This document shows positions 22,883-34,689 of a DNA stretch of 64,000 nucleotides, one piece after another (positions within the stretch are counted from its first letter, which is position 1; each line of letters starts with the position of its first letter). The DNA lies in the NCBI GenBank assembly GCA_023935145.1, contig CM043705.1:54361084-54425083 (forward strand), read 5' to 3'. The notes below the pieces were generated by a model, which worked only from the letters and a program-made list of their open reading frames with translations, had not been told where the DNA came from and did no database searches. The DNA comes from Bretschneidera sinensis. Its lineage: Eukaryota; Streptophyta; Magnoliopsida; Brassicales; Akaniaceae. The position numbers and the translations under genes were made by a program.

Positions 22883-23127
22883 TCAATAAACAAGCTGAAG
22901 TCAGCAGGTTATAGGTTATATTAATTGTATTGCAATGAGGTCATATCTTTTTAAAGTTGGTCTTTGGGTTTCTGATATTTCTGTATCAGTAAGGTTACTG
23001 ACTGTTAAAAGCTTATATATATACGAGGCATCATAAATCCTTTAGATCTATCCCTTTGTTTGGATAATTCACGGAAGTCAGTCTATGAGAAAACCCTATA
23101 ACCTGCTGACTTCAGCTTGTTTATTGA
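22883..23127. repeat. Perfect 33-bp inverted repeat with 179-bp loop
   Basis: The left arm 22883-22915 (TCAATAAACAAGCTGAAGTC.. to ..GGTTATAGG) is exactly complementary to the right arm 23095-23127, with no mismatch. The loop contains a second palindrome, TCAGTAAGGTTACTGA (22986-23001). No coding sequence or recognised family is inside. It could be a fold-back DNA element or MITE, a recent inverted duplication, or the stem of a non-coding RNA precursor. No clear target duplication flanks it (ACT on the left, CGA on the right). Confidence 0.8.
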
Positions 23128-26100
23128 CGAGTTATAGCTGTGTTGCACTCAGTACTGAGTACCCTACAGTTGGTTACTTCACACTCTGGAGATGCTCTTT
23201 TTTTTCTATACATCACTCTTTAGCTAGGGTTCTATTGTCACATGGGGTATGATGGACATGTCACAATTTGCTATTAACATTATCATTTACTCCATAACTA
23301 TTGCTATATAATGGATGTGCATACATGGCATGCATACATGGTTTTATCACCAATCATGCCATTGAGTTCTTGAGAGAGGTAGTTATGGTGATGGCATGGG
23401 AGTCAATTAATGCTCTTTCACATGGAAACAAAATGAGTGTTAAAATTGGATTTTTTGTTTTCCGAATGGAAAGGAGTGGTTTAAGTGGACTAGGATCATA
23501 TAGATTGAGTTACTTGATTCTGGATTTCTGGTGTTTAATTTCCTTTGGCAGTTCATCAAGCAAATTACACTAGCTGTTGAACTCCATGGCATCCAAAATG
23601 AAGGTTATATTAAAGAGGAAACGAATTTGTTCATCAAGCAAATTTCTGGTGTTATTTGATATATATAATAAATCGTGGGTTTAGCTTAGCCGTTAATTAT
23701 ATTTCGTTTTTTTTAAGATAATATCTCAAATTCTTTCAAGTTATCATTTTTATAAAAAGTAAAAATAATTATGGCTAGAATTTATCTCAAGTCAATTATG
23801 CACATGAACATGTGACAATAGTCAATGACTCAATGGTACGTTTGATATATGTTTTTCTAACACATTTCAGTAACTTTTGGTTTTAAGATTTTTGTTCTCA
23901 TATATTTCTTAGTGATGAAAGGTGATAAAATACTTTAATGAGAAAACACCTGTTCTTCACATACGTTAATTTTCTTATGTTCTAAAAAATGTTTTCAATG
24001 GTAGTAGTAACAGATAACAGTTATTTTTCTTTCTAATTTATTTTCCTTTTCACTTTCACCCTTATCTCTATTAAAGGTACACTTAATATTACAGTCTTTT
24101 GTGGGGTGGGAGTAGCATTTATGCTTTACAGGTATCCGTCCTTCAACATTAAGAAGTGGGTCTTTAGGTGCCCGCATGTCCCAAGCTACCCTAAACTAAC
24201 TGACATCTTCAAGCTTCTCAAATAGGCTAAAGGGCCAAATGTTTTCTGCTTTCACATCGTCATAACAACTTTGTTTGGGAAGTGGCTAGCTTAAAAACTT
24301 TCAAAGCAATTATGTCACGTTTTGACTGCAAGCTTAAGTTTAATTCAAATTTAATTATTAATTAGTTTCAAATTTTAATCTCCAAAAAAAGACATTTTTT
24401 TTTCATGATATTTGACTTAATGTACGCATATTTTTTTAATTTTAAATATAACAATCACACTTTTTGTCGAATCGATTCTATTAATTTTTAATTAAAATAA
24501 TAAAATAACAAAAATATTTACTATTAAAATTTTTCTACGCAAGTTCTCTCTTATTTGTTCTCTCATGTCAATAGTGAGACTTTTAATGGTCGTCTTCTCT
24601 TTTCGTTTTTTAATTGTTTTTCTTTTTCTAATTATTGTATCTTTTTACCATGAATTTTGGCATCTGGTTTTAAATTTAAAAAATTTAGGTTTGATTTGAA
24701 AAAGAAAATTTGATTTAAGAAAAGTTTTTTAGGTTTAAAATCTAAACTTTTTTATTTTGATTTGCAATCGACCAATCTTATAACCGATTATTTTTTTATG
24801 AAATATAAATCATGAAATTTTTCGACTATGTGCTTAAATTTCACAATCTATCTCAAGAACCAAACAGAAATGAATCATAAATGAAGAAAAGTCAGTTACG
24901 AGGATTTCAATCTTTAGTCCAAGCACCAGGATCGATACCTCTGACAATTATGCCCTTGACTGGAAACTCAGGAAAAACAATGTACAACAAAAAGAAGAAA
25001 AAGTAAATGAAGATGATCCCAATCACGTTTCCTCTATGATTGGAATTTGCCCTTTTATGTACCCAGGTTTGATAGTTGTTAAAGAAATGAATTTTAGGTT
25101 TTACAAAAAAAAAAAAAAAAAAAAAATGTCAGATAAAAAATGAGAAAAAAAGTAAATAGTGTGTGTTTTAGAATATTTAAATATTATTTTATTAAAGTAC
25201 AAGAAAAATATTTTCGATTTGAACCAATACAAAACTATCATATTATTTTGATTTATTAATTTTAAACGGTTGATTAATAAGTTTATCGACGATAATGATT
25301 TAAATGTCCAATAAAATAAAAAATATTTTTTTTTGTAATTTTAAAAATAAATGTAAATTAAGTCAAACCTAAAAAAAGAAAAAGTATTTATAAAAAAAAA
25401 AAACTCTAAAGAACTGTCCAAAAGGTTAGTTGTTAGAGTCACATCTCACATGATATTAGTAAAGGATTTCATATTTGTTGTTGTTGTGCCTTGAGACAAA
25501 TTTAACTGACTTCAATGCTTTGATAGGAACCTATGCATGAGGGAAGAGAAAGCCAAAGCACATGATGTTTGTTGATGGTATCCACTTGTGCTCTCTCTCT
25601 GTCTCTAAAAACTTTTATGCTTTTGCATATATTTTTTTTGCCATCCCATTTCACTGCTTTGAATTTGTCTTGTTGTTTGGAGCTATAGGATACCCTATAG
25701 CAACACAGGACACCCCACCACCATTTGCTTTCATTTTCATTTGGTTCCAAGGGAACAGCTCCAACAGAATCTTATGGATCAACCCTACTATTTATACTGT
25801 GGGCCCTTGATATCTCTTCATGCATTTGTGGTTTTTGTTTCCTCAGCAAAAAATATTGATTATCCCGCCGAGAAATTCCCATGTCTTACATGGGTCATCT
25901 CAAAAGCATGTTTCCTACAACATTGATGTCCATTGTTAAGTGTTAACCAACTCGAGCACATGATCAGGTTGGGTTTGGTGGGAGCCCATCCCCCCCTTAT
26001 CTACAAGAAATCTCAGTCCTTTGTGATTATATGTATGCTTAAACACAATGCCTTCCCACCACTTTAGTCAACAGTTTGCTTCTTGGTTTGGTTTTTCAAC

Positions 26101-28280
26101 AACATCTTCATCTAAGTTTCACATCATGTGACAACCACCTCTGTTTTCAACTTTCAACTTTCATGTAGTCCATGTTTAAACTCTTTTACGCCTATTTTGC
26201 GGAAAGTTGCTCCTTTCTTTTGTTTGGAGGGATAGGGAGAATCGTTTAGGATCCATGTACATCAACAGTAGTTTCATTTTATAGCTGTCAAAATAATTTT
26301 TTAAAAGCAATATTTAATTTTTAAAAAAAATTGTATGAATCTTTTCAATTTTTTTTAATTCTCTCTAATTGAAAAGATTTTAAAATATCCTGTGTTTTTT
26401 ATAATTTTTTAATGTGCTCACTATTATGATCTTAATTTTATTATGACGTTTTTTATATTAATAATAATAAAAAAGATATATATTTTTTAAAACAACAATC
26501 AAAACAAAAAGTAGATATACTCTTAATTCTTTTTCCAAAAAATAGGGTAAAGCAATAATCCCCTGTACCAATCCATGTCCTCTGAGTTCTGTAGAACCTA
26601 TAACTTTAATTTCTCGGTGGTACTCAGAATCTCAGATTAATAAAAGAGCAACATTCTTTAGGAAGACTGATCAAGCTAATATGCATTTGAGTTGTTTTTT
26701 CCTAGTGCATATTTATGAAAAATATATTATAAAAATTTATTTTATTATTGTATGGGGTAAAGGAAAAAAAATATAGAAATATTTTTTTATTTAATAACAA
26801 AATGGATCTTTGTACTACGAATATTTTATAAAAACTATACAAAAATTTTTCATGCATTTACCCTTTAATTATAAACTACACCTTTTTTTATTTTTCATTG
26901 CTATTAAATTTTTGTTTAATCATTTCATTATTGGACTGTTGCTCTTTCTACTTTTGTACAGTATCTAAAATCCAAAGGGTTTAGGTTTGGTAAATGGTAA
27001 AATTCTGTTACCTTCCAAATTTGGGTGTATCTCTGATTTGAGTGATATCACGCGCCAAAAATGAGAGCGTAAGGTTACGTTCAAGGACAAGAGAACCTGG
27101 GCGATCGAGAGAGAAAGAGGCATCCTATGTTCGAAAAATCACAATAATTCTGCTTAAGACTTCTGACTTTCAGAGAGAACCTCATGCATGGCTCCACACG
27201 TGCAAGCAAAGTGCGCACGTGGGAGTAAGAGTACAGAAGAGGGGAGAAATAAATATAAAAGAAACCAAGAAGAATACAGGGTTTGATTTGGACTAAGGTG
27301 TAAAGATATGAATGATGACGAGAGCAGTATACTCTCTCTCTCTCTATCCATACTGCATAGTTATAAGTTTTACCTGTCAATTAATATTTACACACACGTA
27401 TGCAAACACTGCCTATCTTTCTCGCCCTTTCTCTATTTGGTGTCTGAAAAGTTGGAGATGGAGTGGTGTGTTGTCGTTTATTTAAAAAGGTACCAAATGG
27501 TCCCTATAGAATTTGGAAACTTTCTATTTAAGCTTTCCCTCACGACCCGACTCATATTGTCCTAACTCCTAACTCCTAACTCCTAACTAATCCATCTCTT
27601 TCAAAGTTCTTCTAATTTCCCCCACAAAATGTATAATTAATTATGTCTTTAATAAATATTTATATAAAATTGTATCTATTAAAAAAGTTAAACTAAAATG
27701 TAGTAGTAGTTAAACAACAAGGTAGAAACCTCTCAAAGCTTCAAACCCACAGATTAATGTTTTCCTTGTCCAAGAGAAGACAAATATTACTATTATACTT
27801 ACCCAATTACTTGATTTTTTTTTTATAAAAAAAATGAGAAAGAGAATTCATTAAAACAAGAAAAAAAAAACAGTACACAAAATAATCCTTAGCAAACTAG
27901 TCCCATCATGATAATTTTTTGGTAGTACAAGACTATCATGTTAATTGTAAGCTTACCTTATACAGCATTCATCATACCAAAAATCAATCGAGATTGAAAA
28001 AGACTTGATGTCCCAGATAAATGATGTATCGCAAGTTGACAGATCAGACTTAATTACCACATGTCTATTCAAGAATTTAATACTGATTCCTAATATAGTC
28101 AAAAGTACAAAACATTTTCATTGTGTAACAAATTCAAGATTTGAACATTGTGTAAATAATTAACTTTCTATATATATAATGTATATTTGCATTTAAATGA
28201 GATTCTTGTGTTTATTGAATATTTACATTTCTTATTTCCTAGTCTCAAGCCCAAGCACATACTGCCTAAGTTACTATTGA
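23128..28280. other. AT-rich intergenic DNA, no gene supported
   Basis: There is no coding signal. The region contains long A and T runs (25108-25128, 25387-25402), a small palindrome GCTATAGGATACCCTATAGC (25682-25701), four tandem copies of CCTAACT(C) near 27561-27590 and a (CT)n run near 27333-27347. The less AT-rich part at 25500-26200 has several short frames that look like chance. Confidence 0.5.
27183..27221 (+). promoter_or_regulatory. RY element plus two CACGTG boxes
   Basis: CATGCATG (27183-27190), CACGTG (27197-27202, within ACACGTGC) and CACGTG (27216-27221, within GCACGTGGG) sit inside 39 bp. RY plus G-box/ABRE is the combination seen in plant seed and ABA-responsive promoters. 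No gene with a convincing start follows, so a function is not shown. Confidence 0.35.
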
Positions 28281-29013
28281 TGATAGAAAAATTGCCACAA
28301 CGCCTCACTTGACCAAGCGACTTCTAAACCGCCCTCGCTAAAGGACACCACAATCCATACAAAGGACACCATAAAGCTGCACTTTAAGGTGAGCCATGGA
28401 CCTAAAGGCGTCCAAGGAGATACTACGCAGGGTCACGGTACTTCGACCCACGGGATTAAGGGATATCATTAAGGGGAATGGGAAATGGTCAAAAGGGCAG
28501 TGCGATGCTGGCGAGGCATAGTGCCCAACCCTTTCTTAGTCAGCCAAAGAGGAAAGGACACCAAAAGTGAGAGGAAGGTAACGCCCTGCACTTGGTCTAC
28601 CACCTCGCCCATCAGTCTCGTCGCCTAATCCATAGACACTCACAGTTGGAACATGGCAACTCCTTAGGTCCGGATGCAATGAGTCATAGCTCCTTAGTCG
28701 CCACGTGTTGAAGTTATAACACATGTGTGAGCCCGATTACGGTGTTAAAGTGCCCAAATCACGCGTGGACTCACTTGCATGTGGCCTATAAATACCCCAA
28801 ACCATTCATTGGTAGGAGGCAGATCAAAGATTTGAATACGAACACCCAGTGGTGCACACTTTCTCTAAATCTCCAAGATATGTCCATCCTACCATCTCCA
28901 TCTTAAGATTGACCTATCCTATTTCATCCCTTAAAAATTCTAAAGCGAGTCTCACCATTCTTGACAAAAGTAGCACCACATAGGATACCTTGATCCAATT
29001 TTCACCCATAACA
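28281..29013 (+). repeat. E1 5' LTR
   Basis: It starts TGATAGAAAAATTGCCAC and ends CACCCATAACA. It aligns with 55150-55905 over its length (GCATACAAAGGACACCA, GCGATGCTGGCGAGGCATAG, GGTCCGGATGCAATGAGTCATA, ATAAATACCCCAAA). The sequence after it, GTTTGGTGACTCCACTAGGGA (29014-29034), is in the primer-site position; it is not the iMet site and may correspond to the tRNA-Arg-type site used by Tat/Ogre elements. Confidence 0.85.
28787..28794 (+). promoter_or_regulatory. TATA box in the E1 5' LTR
   Basis: TATAAATA followed by CCCC; the same TATAAATACCCC is kept in the 3' LTR (55673-55684), which supports it as the original LTR promoter. Confidence 0.6.
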
Positions 29014-29645
29014 GTTTGGTGACTCCACTAGGGACGCACACTACGCCTGTAATGGTAAGAACCAGGAATAGACCCGGAACATCGTCTCATGTTGCAGAAG
29101 AAAAAACCTCTGAGCATGAAATAATCAATGCGAATAACCAGAATCCTCAAGATGATTACCCATTGCCTCCACCATATTACCAGATAAAACTCGCCCTAAT
29201 AGGCATCCTGATGGCATTTCAAGAAACCTAATGCCTCATCATCGAGTCAATCCTAGCCCTCAAAGCATAAGCCCTAATAAGCTCCGCCAATGAAGCGCCT
29301 ATCACAGAGCTGGTCTCAGTGGCACCAGTACAAGTTCCCGCACCAACCCAAGGCATATCTTTGACGGAGCTGATCGGGTTCATCACCATGAAACTAGTTC
29401 AAGCGCTCTTCCAATGCGAACGTGGCAGTAGCGCTCAAGGAAAGCATTTAAAAAGCATAAATATAGACTTGTGCCAGATGGAAGTGATTAGTTCATCATG
29501 GAGCCGCCATAAGCGTTCCTTGAACCTTGAGTGGAATCAAAATATCTCTTCATATCATGGTTGTAAACGAAGTGACTCACGAGACCTGTCGCACAAAAGG
29601 AAGCCTCAGGCGACGATGATTGAAAGGAGAATCCTTGAAGGGTAG
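29014..29645 (+). pseudogene. E1 gag-like start
   Basis: A frame opening near 29016/29052 gives MVRTRNRPGTSSHVAEE and a proline-rich stretch (DDYPLPPPYYQ), resembling the N-terminus of Tat-lineage Gag. It stops at 29229-29231, and further pieces (QGISLTELIGFI, 29346-29381) follow in the same region. No CCHC knuckle was found. It is broken, and the assignment rests on position and style more than on a domain. Confidence 0.4.
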
Positions 29646-30429
29646 TTGCCTCGACTTTTAAAGGGTCCTTAGGAATCAATGTCTCCACTTCCTCCAAAGC
29701 TCTTGAAAGATGTGAACATGACACCTATGCAATAAGAGAAGGAAGTGAGTACTCTAATAAGAAAGAGAAGAGGAAAAAGGAAAAAAATGAGAGGAGCAAA
29801 AACATGCCTCGACGACTGAAGATTATTGAGTAAGAACAATGGTCAGAACTTAGAACTCAACGAAAGACATCATGGTAGCAAGAACTTGGAAGTCCACTTG
29901 AGCCCCCATGAACTCCAACAGCAAATTCATCAACTTGTTCCAGAACTCCACTGCCATAGCTATTCTTTTCTCTTGGCACCCTTAACCTTAGAGGACCACA
30001 GAAGAACACCACCCTGTTAGCTTGGCAACCACATTCCCCACAAACCTATCAAAGCACCTGGTATACTTGACACCTACTTTTGGAAGAAATTGGTGCAGCC
30101 TAAGTCATAACCGGTTTGCAATGCCATACAATGAGTATTATAAATGATAATGCATTTTGAGCCCTCACAATACGTTGGAAGGTACCCAGGGAATATGTTC
30201 ACTACCCCACACAATTGTCCCACTTGCAAGTCACCACCACCCGAATAACCAACTATTCATGATCACTCAAAAAAAAAACGTGGGCATCAACATTGAGGTC
30301 TTACGCATATGGCCTCATCGTAAAGATCCTCATCGAGTCCAGAAATTCATTCAACCACACCTTAGTGGTCTTCCTTCCCCACTTATCAGTACTATATGTA
30401 ATTTTCCTTCACCTACTAGGGGCATAGTT
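29646..30429. other. E1 internal region without identifiable coding
   Basis: Several short frames exist on both strands, all interrupted. I found neither an RT motif nor a zinc knuckle. Confidence 0.4.
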
Positions 30430-31312
30430 AGGATAATGCTCGAACAATAAGTGTATAAGGAACCTATAGAAGATATAATAGGCTACATTATAGCTCCCAA
30501 AAGAATGATCATGAGATTCTTTAATACGGTCCAACTAATAATACAACAACCCTAGGAAAAGATGCGATAATGGGACTCTATTGCCCATTGCCAACAAGAC
30601 TGCTAAGCTCATGATCCTGGGGCTAATCCTCTTTTCAAACTCCTCATGAAAATGAAAAATTGAAGCCACATTTCTAAAAAGGTGTTGAGGTCATTTTCAA
30701 GCGAAGAAAAGGGGTGACTTAAAAACTGACTCGTAATCATCTAATTTTTGTCATTTTACACTCATGCCCAAAAAGTAATAGCAAACCCAACTAAGTCCAC
30801 TTTCGACTCTTGTCCTCCTCAGAGATTGGTGCCTCACCATAGACTTGAGCTTTCATCGAGATGGTTCTGCCATGTTTTTAAGGAATAAGAGATGCCAGTT
30901 CCTCATGAGAAAATGCTTCAGCTCCATCATGTATACCAATGTCAGTTAAGTTCTGACACCTCTAGCCATTTACGAAAACAGACTTTCCTTTCGTTTTAGT
31001 CATGACCTGAGTGCATAGACACTCCACCAAATACTGCTTAGGCCTTTCTCAATCCCAACACTTTAGGTTCACATTATCTGTCACAAGCAAGCGTAAAGTG
31101 GACTCCACATCCTCCAAAAAAACCTCTATCTCGCTAAAAGTAGTAATGAAGGTCTTGGTGATGGGATTCCATCTAGAGTATAACAAGTCAAAGACTTCGT
31201 TCCTCTTCGAAAATGGCTTTCCAAATAGGACCACAATGTCATAGATTCTAACCTTAATCAAAGGATCATGAAATAAGTCATTATGGGTCATTGGTATACC
31301 CACATCTACCAA
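30430..31312 (-). pseudogene. Antisense plant mobile domain (PMD) frame in E1
   Basis: The minus strand 31312-31049 encodes LYSRWNPITKTFITTFSEIE followed by VFLEDVESTLRLLV, the pattern of the PMD/aminotransferase-like domain in which a fold reading F.....GE(I/M).(I/L)TLEDV..LL.L is conserved. After stops, 30640-30480 reads MSLAVLLAMGNRVPLSHLF, then LGLLYYQLDRI, matching the later PMD segment (LA..LA.G.R..L.P..L..LY..L). The domain occurs in host MAIL1-type genes and in plant transposons. Here it lies antisense to the element, and at least six stops or shifts make it non-coding today. Confidence 0.6.
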
Positions 31313-31474
31313 TCAGTTAGTGGTGAGGCCTATACCACTTGGACATACACCAAGGCAAGAATCAAACCCTTCGACACCTAAAACTAAAAGCACACATATG
31401 TCAAGTGCAAGTACACCTCAGTAAAATTCGGTGATTCTAGTGAGACTGGCTTGCCAATGATAAGAAGAGGGTTG

Positions 31475-32857
31475 TGCAATACCCGTGTTATTAAATTGAG
31501 GGTAAAGAAGTAATTTGATAGATATTACATGGAATTAAAATAATATATACATGAAATATTTATTATTAAATAAAATAATTCTTTCGAAAAAAAAATTGGA
31601 AGCGTCCAGGTTTGGGGACAAAGCAAAAGAAGAAAAAAAAAAGGCTAATTCTTATGAGAAGTAATATTATTGAAATAATGAATTGATTAAATAAATAATG
31701 AAGGGATAAATGAAATTCTTGACAAGCTAAGATTGATAATTTGATATGATATATGAGGAGATGATTTAATGAATATGATAAATATAATAATTTTGAAAAA
31801 GAGTTGAATAGTTAAATTAAATATTTGAATGTGTGCTTGTTTTTATTGCTCATATGCATATTTCATATGCATATGCATGAAATGAAAAGAACCGGGAAGG
31901 TAGCTGGTCTAAATGAAATAAAATAACGGTGACAGCCGGTATATGTTGAAAATAAAAGAACTAAGAAAGCAGCTGGTCTTAATAAAACCGTGATAGCTGG
32001 TATATTATAGGAATAAAATAACTGGGAAGGCAGTTGGTCTAAGCTAAAACATGTTTACTTGTGGGAAGACGTTCCCAAATAATAATATAATTTAAATTCA
32101 TGCATTGCATTTTTTTAAAAATATTGATTATTATTGCTTAAGATGTTAAAGTGTTATACTTGATTGTAAATTTATTGATAGATGAATGAGTCTCACGGAG
32201 AGACATATGATGAAAATGAAATATGAAAGTATGATATGATTAGAATTATTTGAGTGATTGATTATATGCTGTGAACCTCATAACGAGGTAATTATAAGGT
32301 AGAATTGATAGTCTCAAGATAATTAAATATATGAGAAGAAGAGATTGATAAATGATGAGGATTATGATATGAATAGTGAAAATAGAATGCTATTATTATG
32401 TTATATGAGATATAGATGAATAAATATTGGAAAACTATTTGAACAATTGAATTATAAGATGTGACTGGAGTTATACAAATTGAATACTTTTAGTAAATTT
32501 AATTCACTGAGCTTATGAAGCTCACTCCTCATTGTTAAATAATTTCAAGTAGCACGCAAGACAAATAGATTGGTGAACTGAGATTTAGATTGAGTCATTA
32601 TCTATAAGCTACGTGGTCCACATCCTCAGACTAATGGAAAGAAAAAAAAAATATTTGTAAATATTCATGCATAATATGTTGTATATAATGTTTCAGTTGG
32701 GATCTTAATAATGTAACTCCTTTGTTGAAGGTTGAGGATTTATTTATGCAGATAATTTCAGTTGTTGTTTTTATTTTGTTGCATATATGTGTCGTACTCG
32801 GATTTCAAAAAGTGACAACACGTTTCGGGGGTGGCCAACCTGGGATGAGTCGTTACA
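31475..32857 (+). repeat. E2 5' LTR, with internal deletion
   Basis: Begins TGCAATACCCG and ends GAGTCGTTACA. Compared with the 3' LTR (1929 bp) it is only 1383 bp. It runs from GGTTTGGGGACAAA (31610) into ATGAGAAGTAATATTATTG (31655) and so lacks the segment corresponding to about 37517-38160. Near 31889-32040 it has two to three decayed copies of a ~75-bp unit around GGGAAGGCAGCCGGT and GTGACAGCCGGTATAT. Confidence 0.9.
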
Positions 32858-32861
32858 ATTT

Positions 32862-32873
32862 TGGTATCAGAGC
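32862..32873 (+). other. E2 primer binding site (tRNA-iMet)
   Basis: TGGTATCAGAGC lies four bases after the LTR end. Confidence 0.92.
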
Positions 32874-33299
32874 ATTAGGTTTTATGATTCTGTAGACTGC
32901 ATAAAAAGAAATAAAGTGAAAGACTAAAATAAATTATAATTTAACGAATAGTCTGAGGATGACATATGGACGTGCTAGAGCTAGAATTAGAGTTGTTGAC
33001 TTGAGAAGGTGTGGTAGGCCCTAATTTTTAAACGAACTGAGGTTGAGTCTGAGTCGGTGGTTCCTAAAGGGAAACGTGTTGACAGTTTAATTGATATTAG
33101 TAGGAGTGTAAGAGAATCTAGAGTTAAAATAGATGAGCTAAGATAAGCTCTTATTTATGCTCTTGAAAAAAAAAATGAATATAACAAATGATAGAGTTGA
33201 TAGTCTATAGCACATACTTGATGAACAGGCTAAGCAGTGCCTGAGGTTGTTATAAATCCAGTAATGGTAGATATTCAAAAGGGTAAATGTAAGTTTATG

Positions 33300-34200
33300 C
33301 ACGAGATACAGGGAGATTGTTAGATGTATTAAGTTGAATGCTTTGTTGTTTAAATGATCTATGAATCCTTTTGAATCTGAGTTATGGGTGAAACATGTAG
33401 ATAGATTATTTGGTATTTTACCAGTAACTGACAGGTAGAGGGTCGTCTTTGCTTCGTTTGAGTTAGAAGGAGAAGCTTTAGAATGTTGGGAGGATATTCT
33501 TCCCAGGGTAAGTGCATATGTTGATAGACCCTTAACTTGGAATAGGTTTAAGAAGGTTTTCCTTGATAAATACTTTTCTTATACTTTTAGATCCTAATAA
33601 GAGATAGATTTTATTTATTTGAGGCAAATATATTGACTATGACTCATTATGATAGGAGATTTGTGGCCTTGTTGAGATTTGTACCGAAAAAGGTAGACCT
33701 AGAGGAGAAGAAGTGTAAGTGGTTCATAGATAGACTATGTTTTGAGATTAAATCGAAACTATTTTACATGAGGCATATTAATTATGCTAGGATGGTGGAC
33801 ATAGCACTAAAGATTGAGAAGGATGTGATGAAATTTAGAGGTATAAGGTATTGGCTGAAGAGGTCTAGATTTGAGGGACTCAGAGGTGGTAGCAGTATGA
33901 GTGAGTAGGGTGGAAGGTCACCCTAAAGGGGGCGTTCTTTGTCACAAGGAACTGTACTACAGAGCCAGAGGCAAGCAAGATATGTTACTTCTATAGCTCA
34001 GAGTAATATTGGTGGAACTCCTAGCTTTGGGGGACGGTTTGTGGGAATTGGACGTTATGGTAGATGTGGAAGTGTACTACCTAGGGGATGTGGTAATATG
34101 ATAGAAAGACTAAAATGTTATATAGATGTAATCAGATAAGATATTTATCTCGAAATTGTCCTAATTTGAGGTGCTTTGTATGTAAAAAATGTGGACATAT
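33300..34200 (+). pseudogene. E2 gag
   Basis: Read across frames: WVKHVDRLFGILPVTD, then FASFELEGEALECWEDILPR, then LTWNRFKKVFLDKYF, then YDRRFVALLRFVP (33654 on), the capsid core of Ty3/gypsy Gag. The longest intact piece is 33633-33908. A damaged CCHC knuckle region (about 34110-34200, RYLSRNCPNLRCFVCKKCGH) follows. There are several stops between 33435 and 33640 and a frame change near 33910. Confidence 0.85.
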
Positions 34201-34510
34201 CAATATTTTTTTATTTTGATGCAACTCATTCTTTTGCATCCAATGTGTTTATAAAGTCTATTGATGTTTATATTAGTCCTTTGATGCATAATCTTATTGT
34301 TGAAATTCCTACTGAAAATAGAATTATGATTAAAACTATTTATTGGGGTTGTGTAATCCGTATGGATGATAGAGAGTTTGAAGTTCATTTGTTTTTTTTA
34401 AATATGGTTGATTTTGATTTGATTTTGGAGATGAATTGGTTGTCAGTGTATCATATCTGGGTTGATTTTTTTAAGAAAAATGTGGTGTTCAAGAGACCAG
34501 GACAATAGGA
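34201..34510 (+). pseudogene. E2 aspartic protease
   Basis: The frame 34176-34508 covers the protease: YFDATHSFASNVF at the active site and FDLILEMNWLSVYH near the end, as in gypsy proteases (usual active site DSGATHSF). The Ser-Gly pair after the catalytic Asp is missing, which should abolish activity. Confidence 0.82.
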
Positions 34511-34689
34511 GTTTAACTTTCAAGGAGAACGTAAGTTACTTGCCAACTGTCTTATTTCTGCCTTGATTACTAGTAAATTGCTGAGGAATGGTTGTGAGGG
34601 GTATTTAGCATATGTTGTGAATCCTAGAAAGGAAGATTAGAAAGTTAGAAGAAATCTTAGTAGTGAAAGATTTTTTTCTAATGTGTTCC

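Noticed and set aside
25502..25926. Overlapping frames as a small gene, or a miRNA precursor
   Set aside because: Frames of similar length occur on both strands without a domain, and I found no long stem or known miRNA in this stretch.
32862..32873. Primer sites as tRNA gene fragments
   Set aside because: The matches are only the 3' acceptor complement and lie exactly at LTR borders; no tRNA gene was seen in the window.
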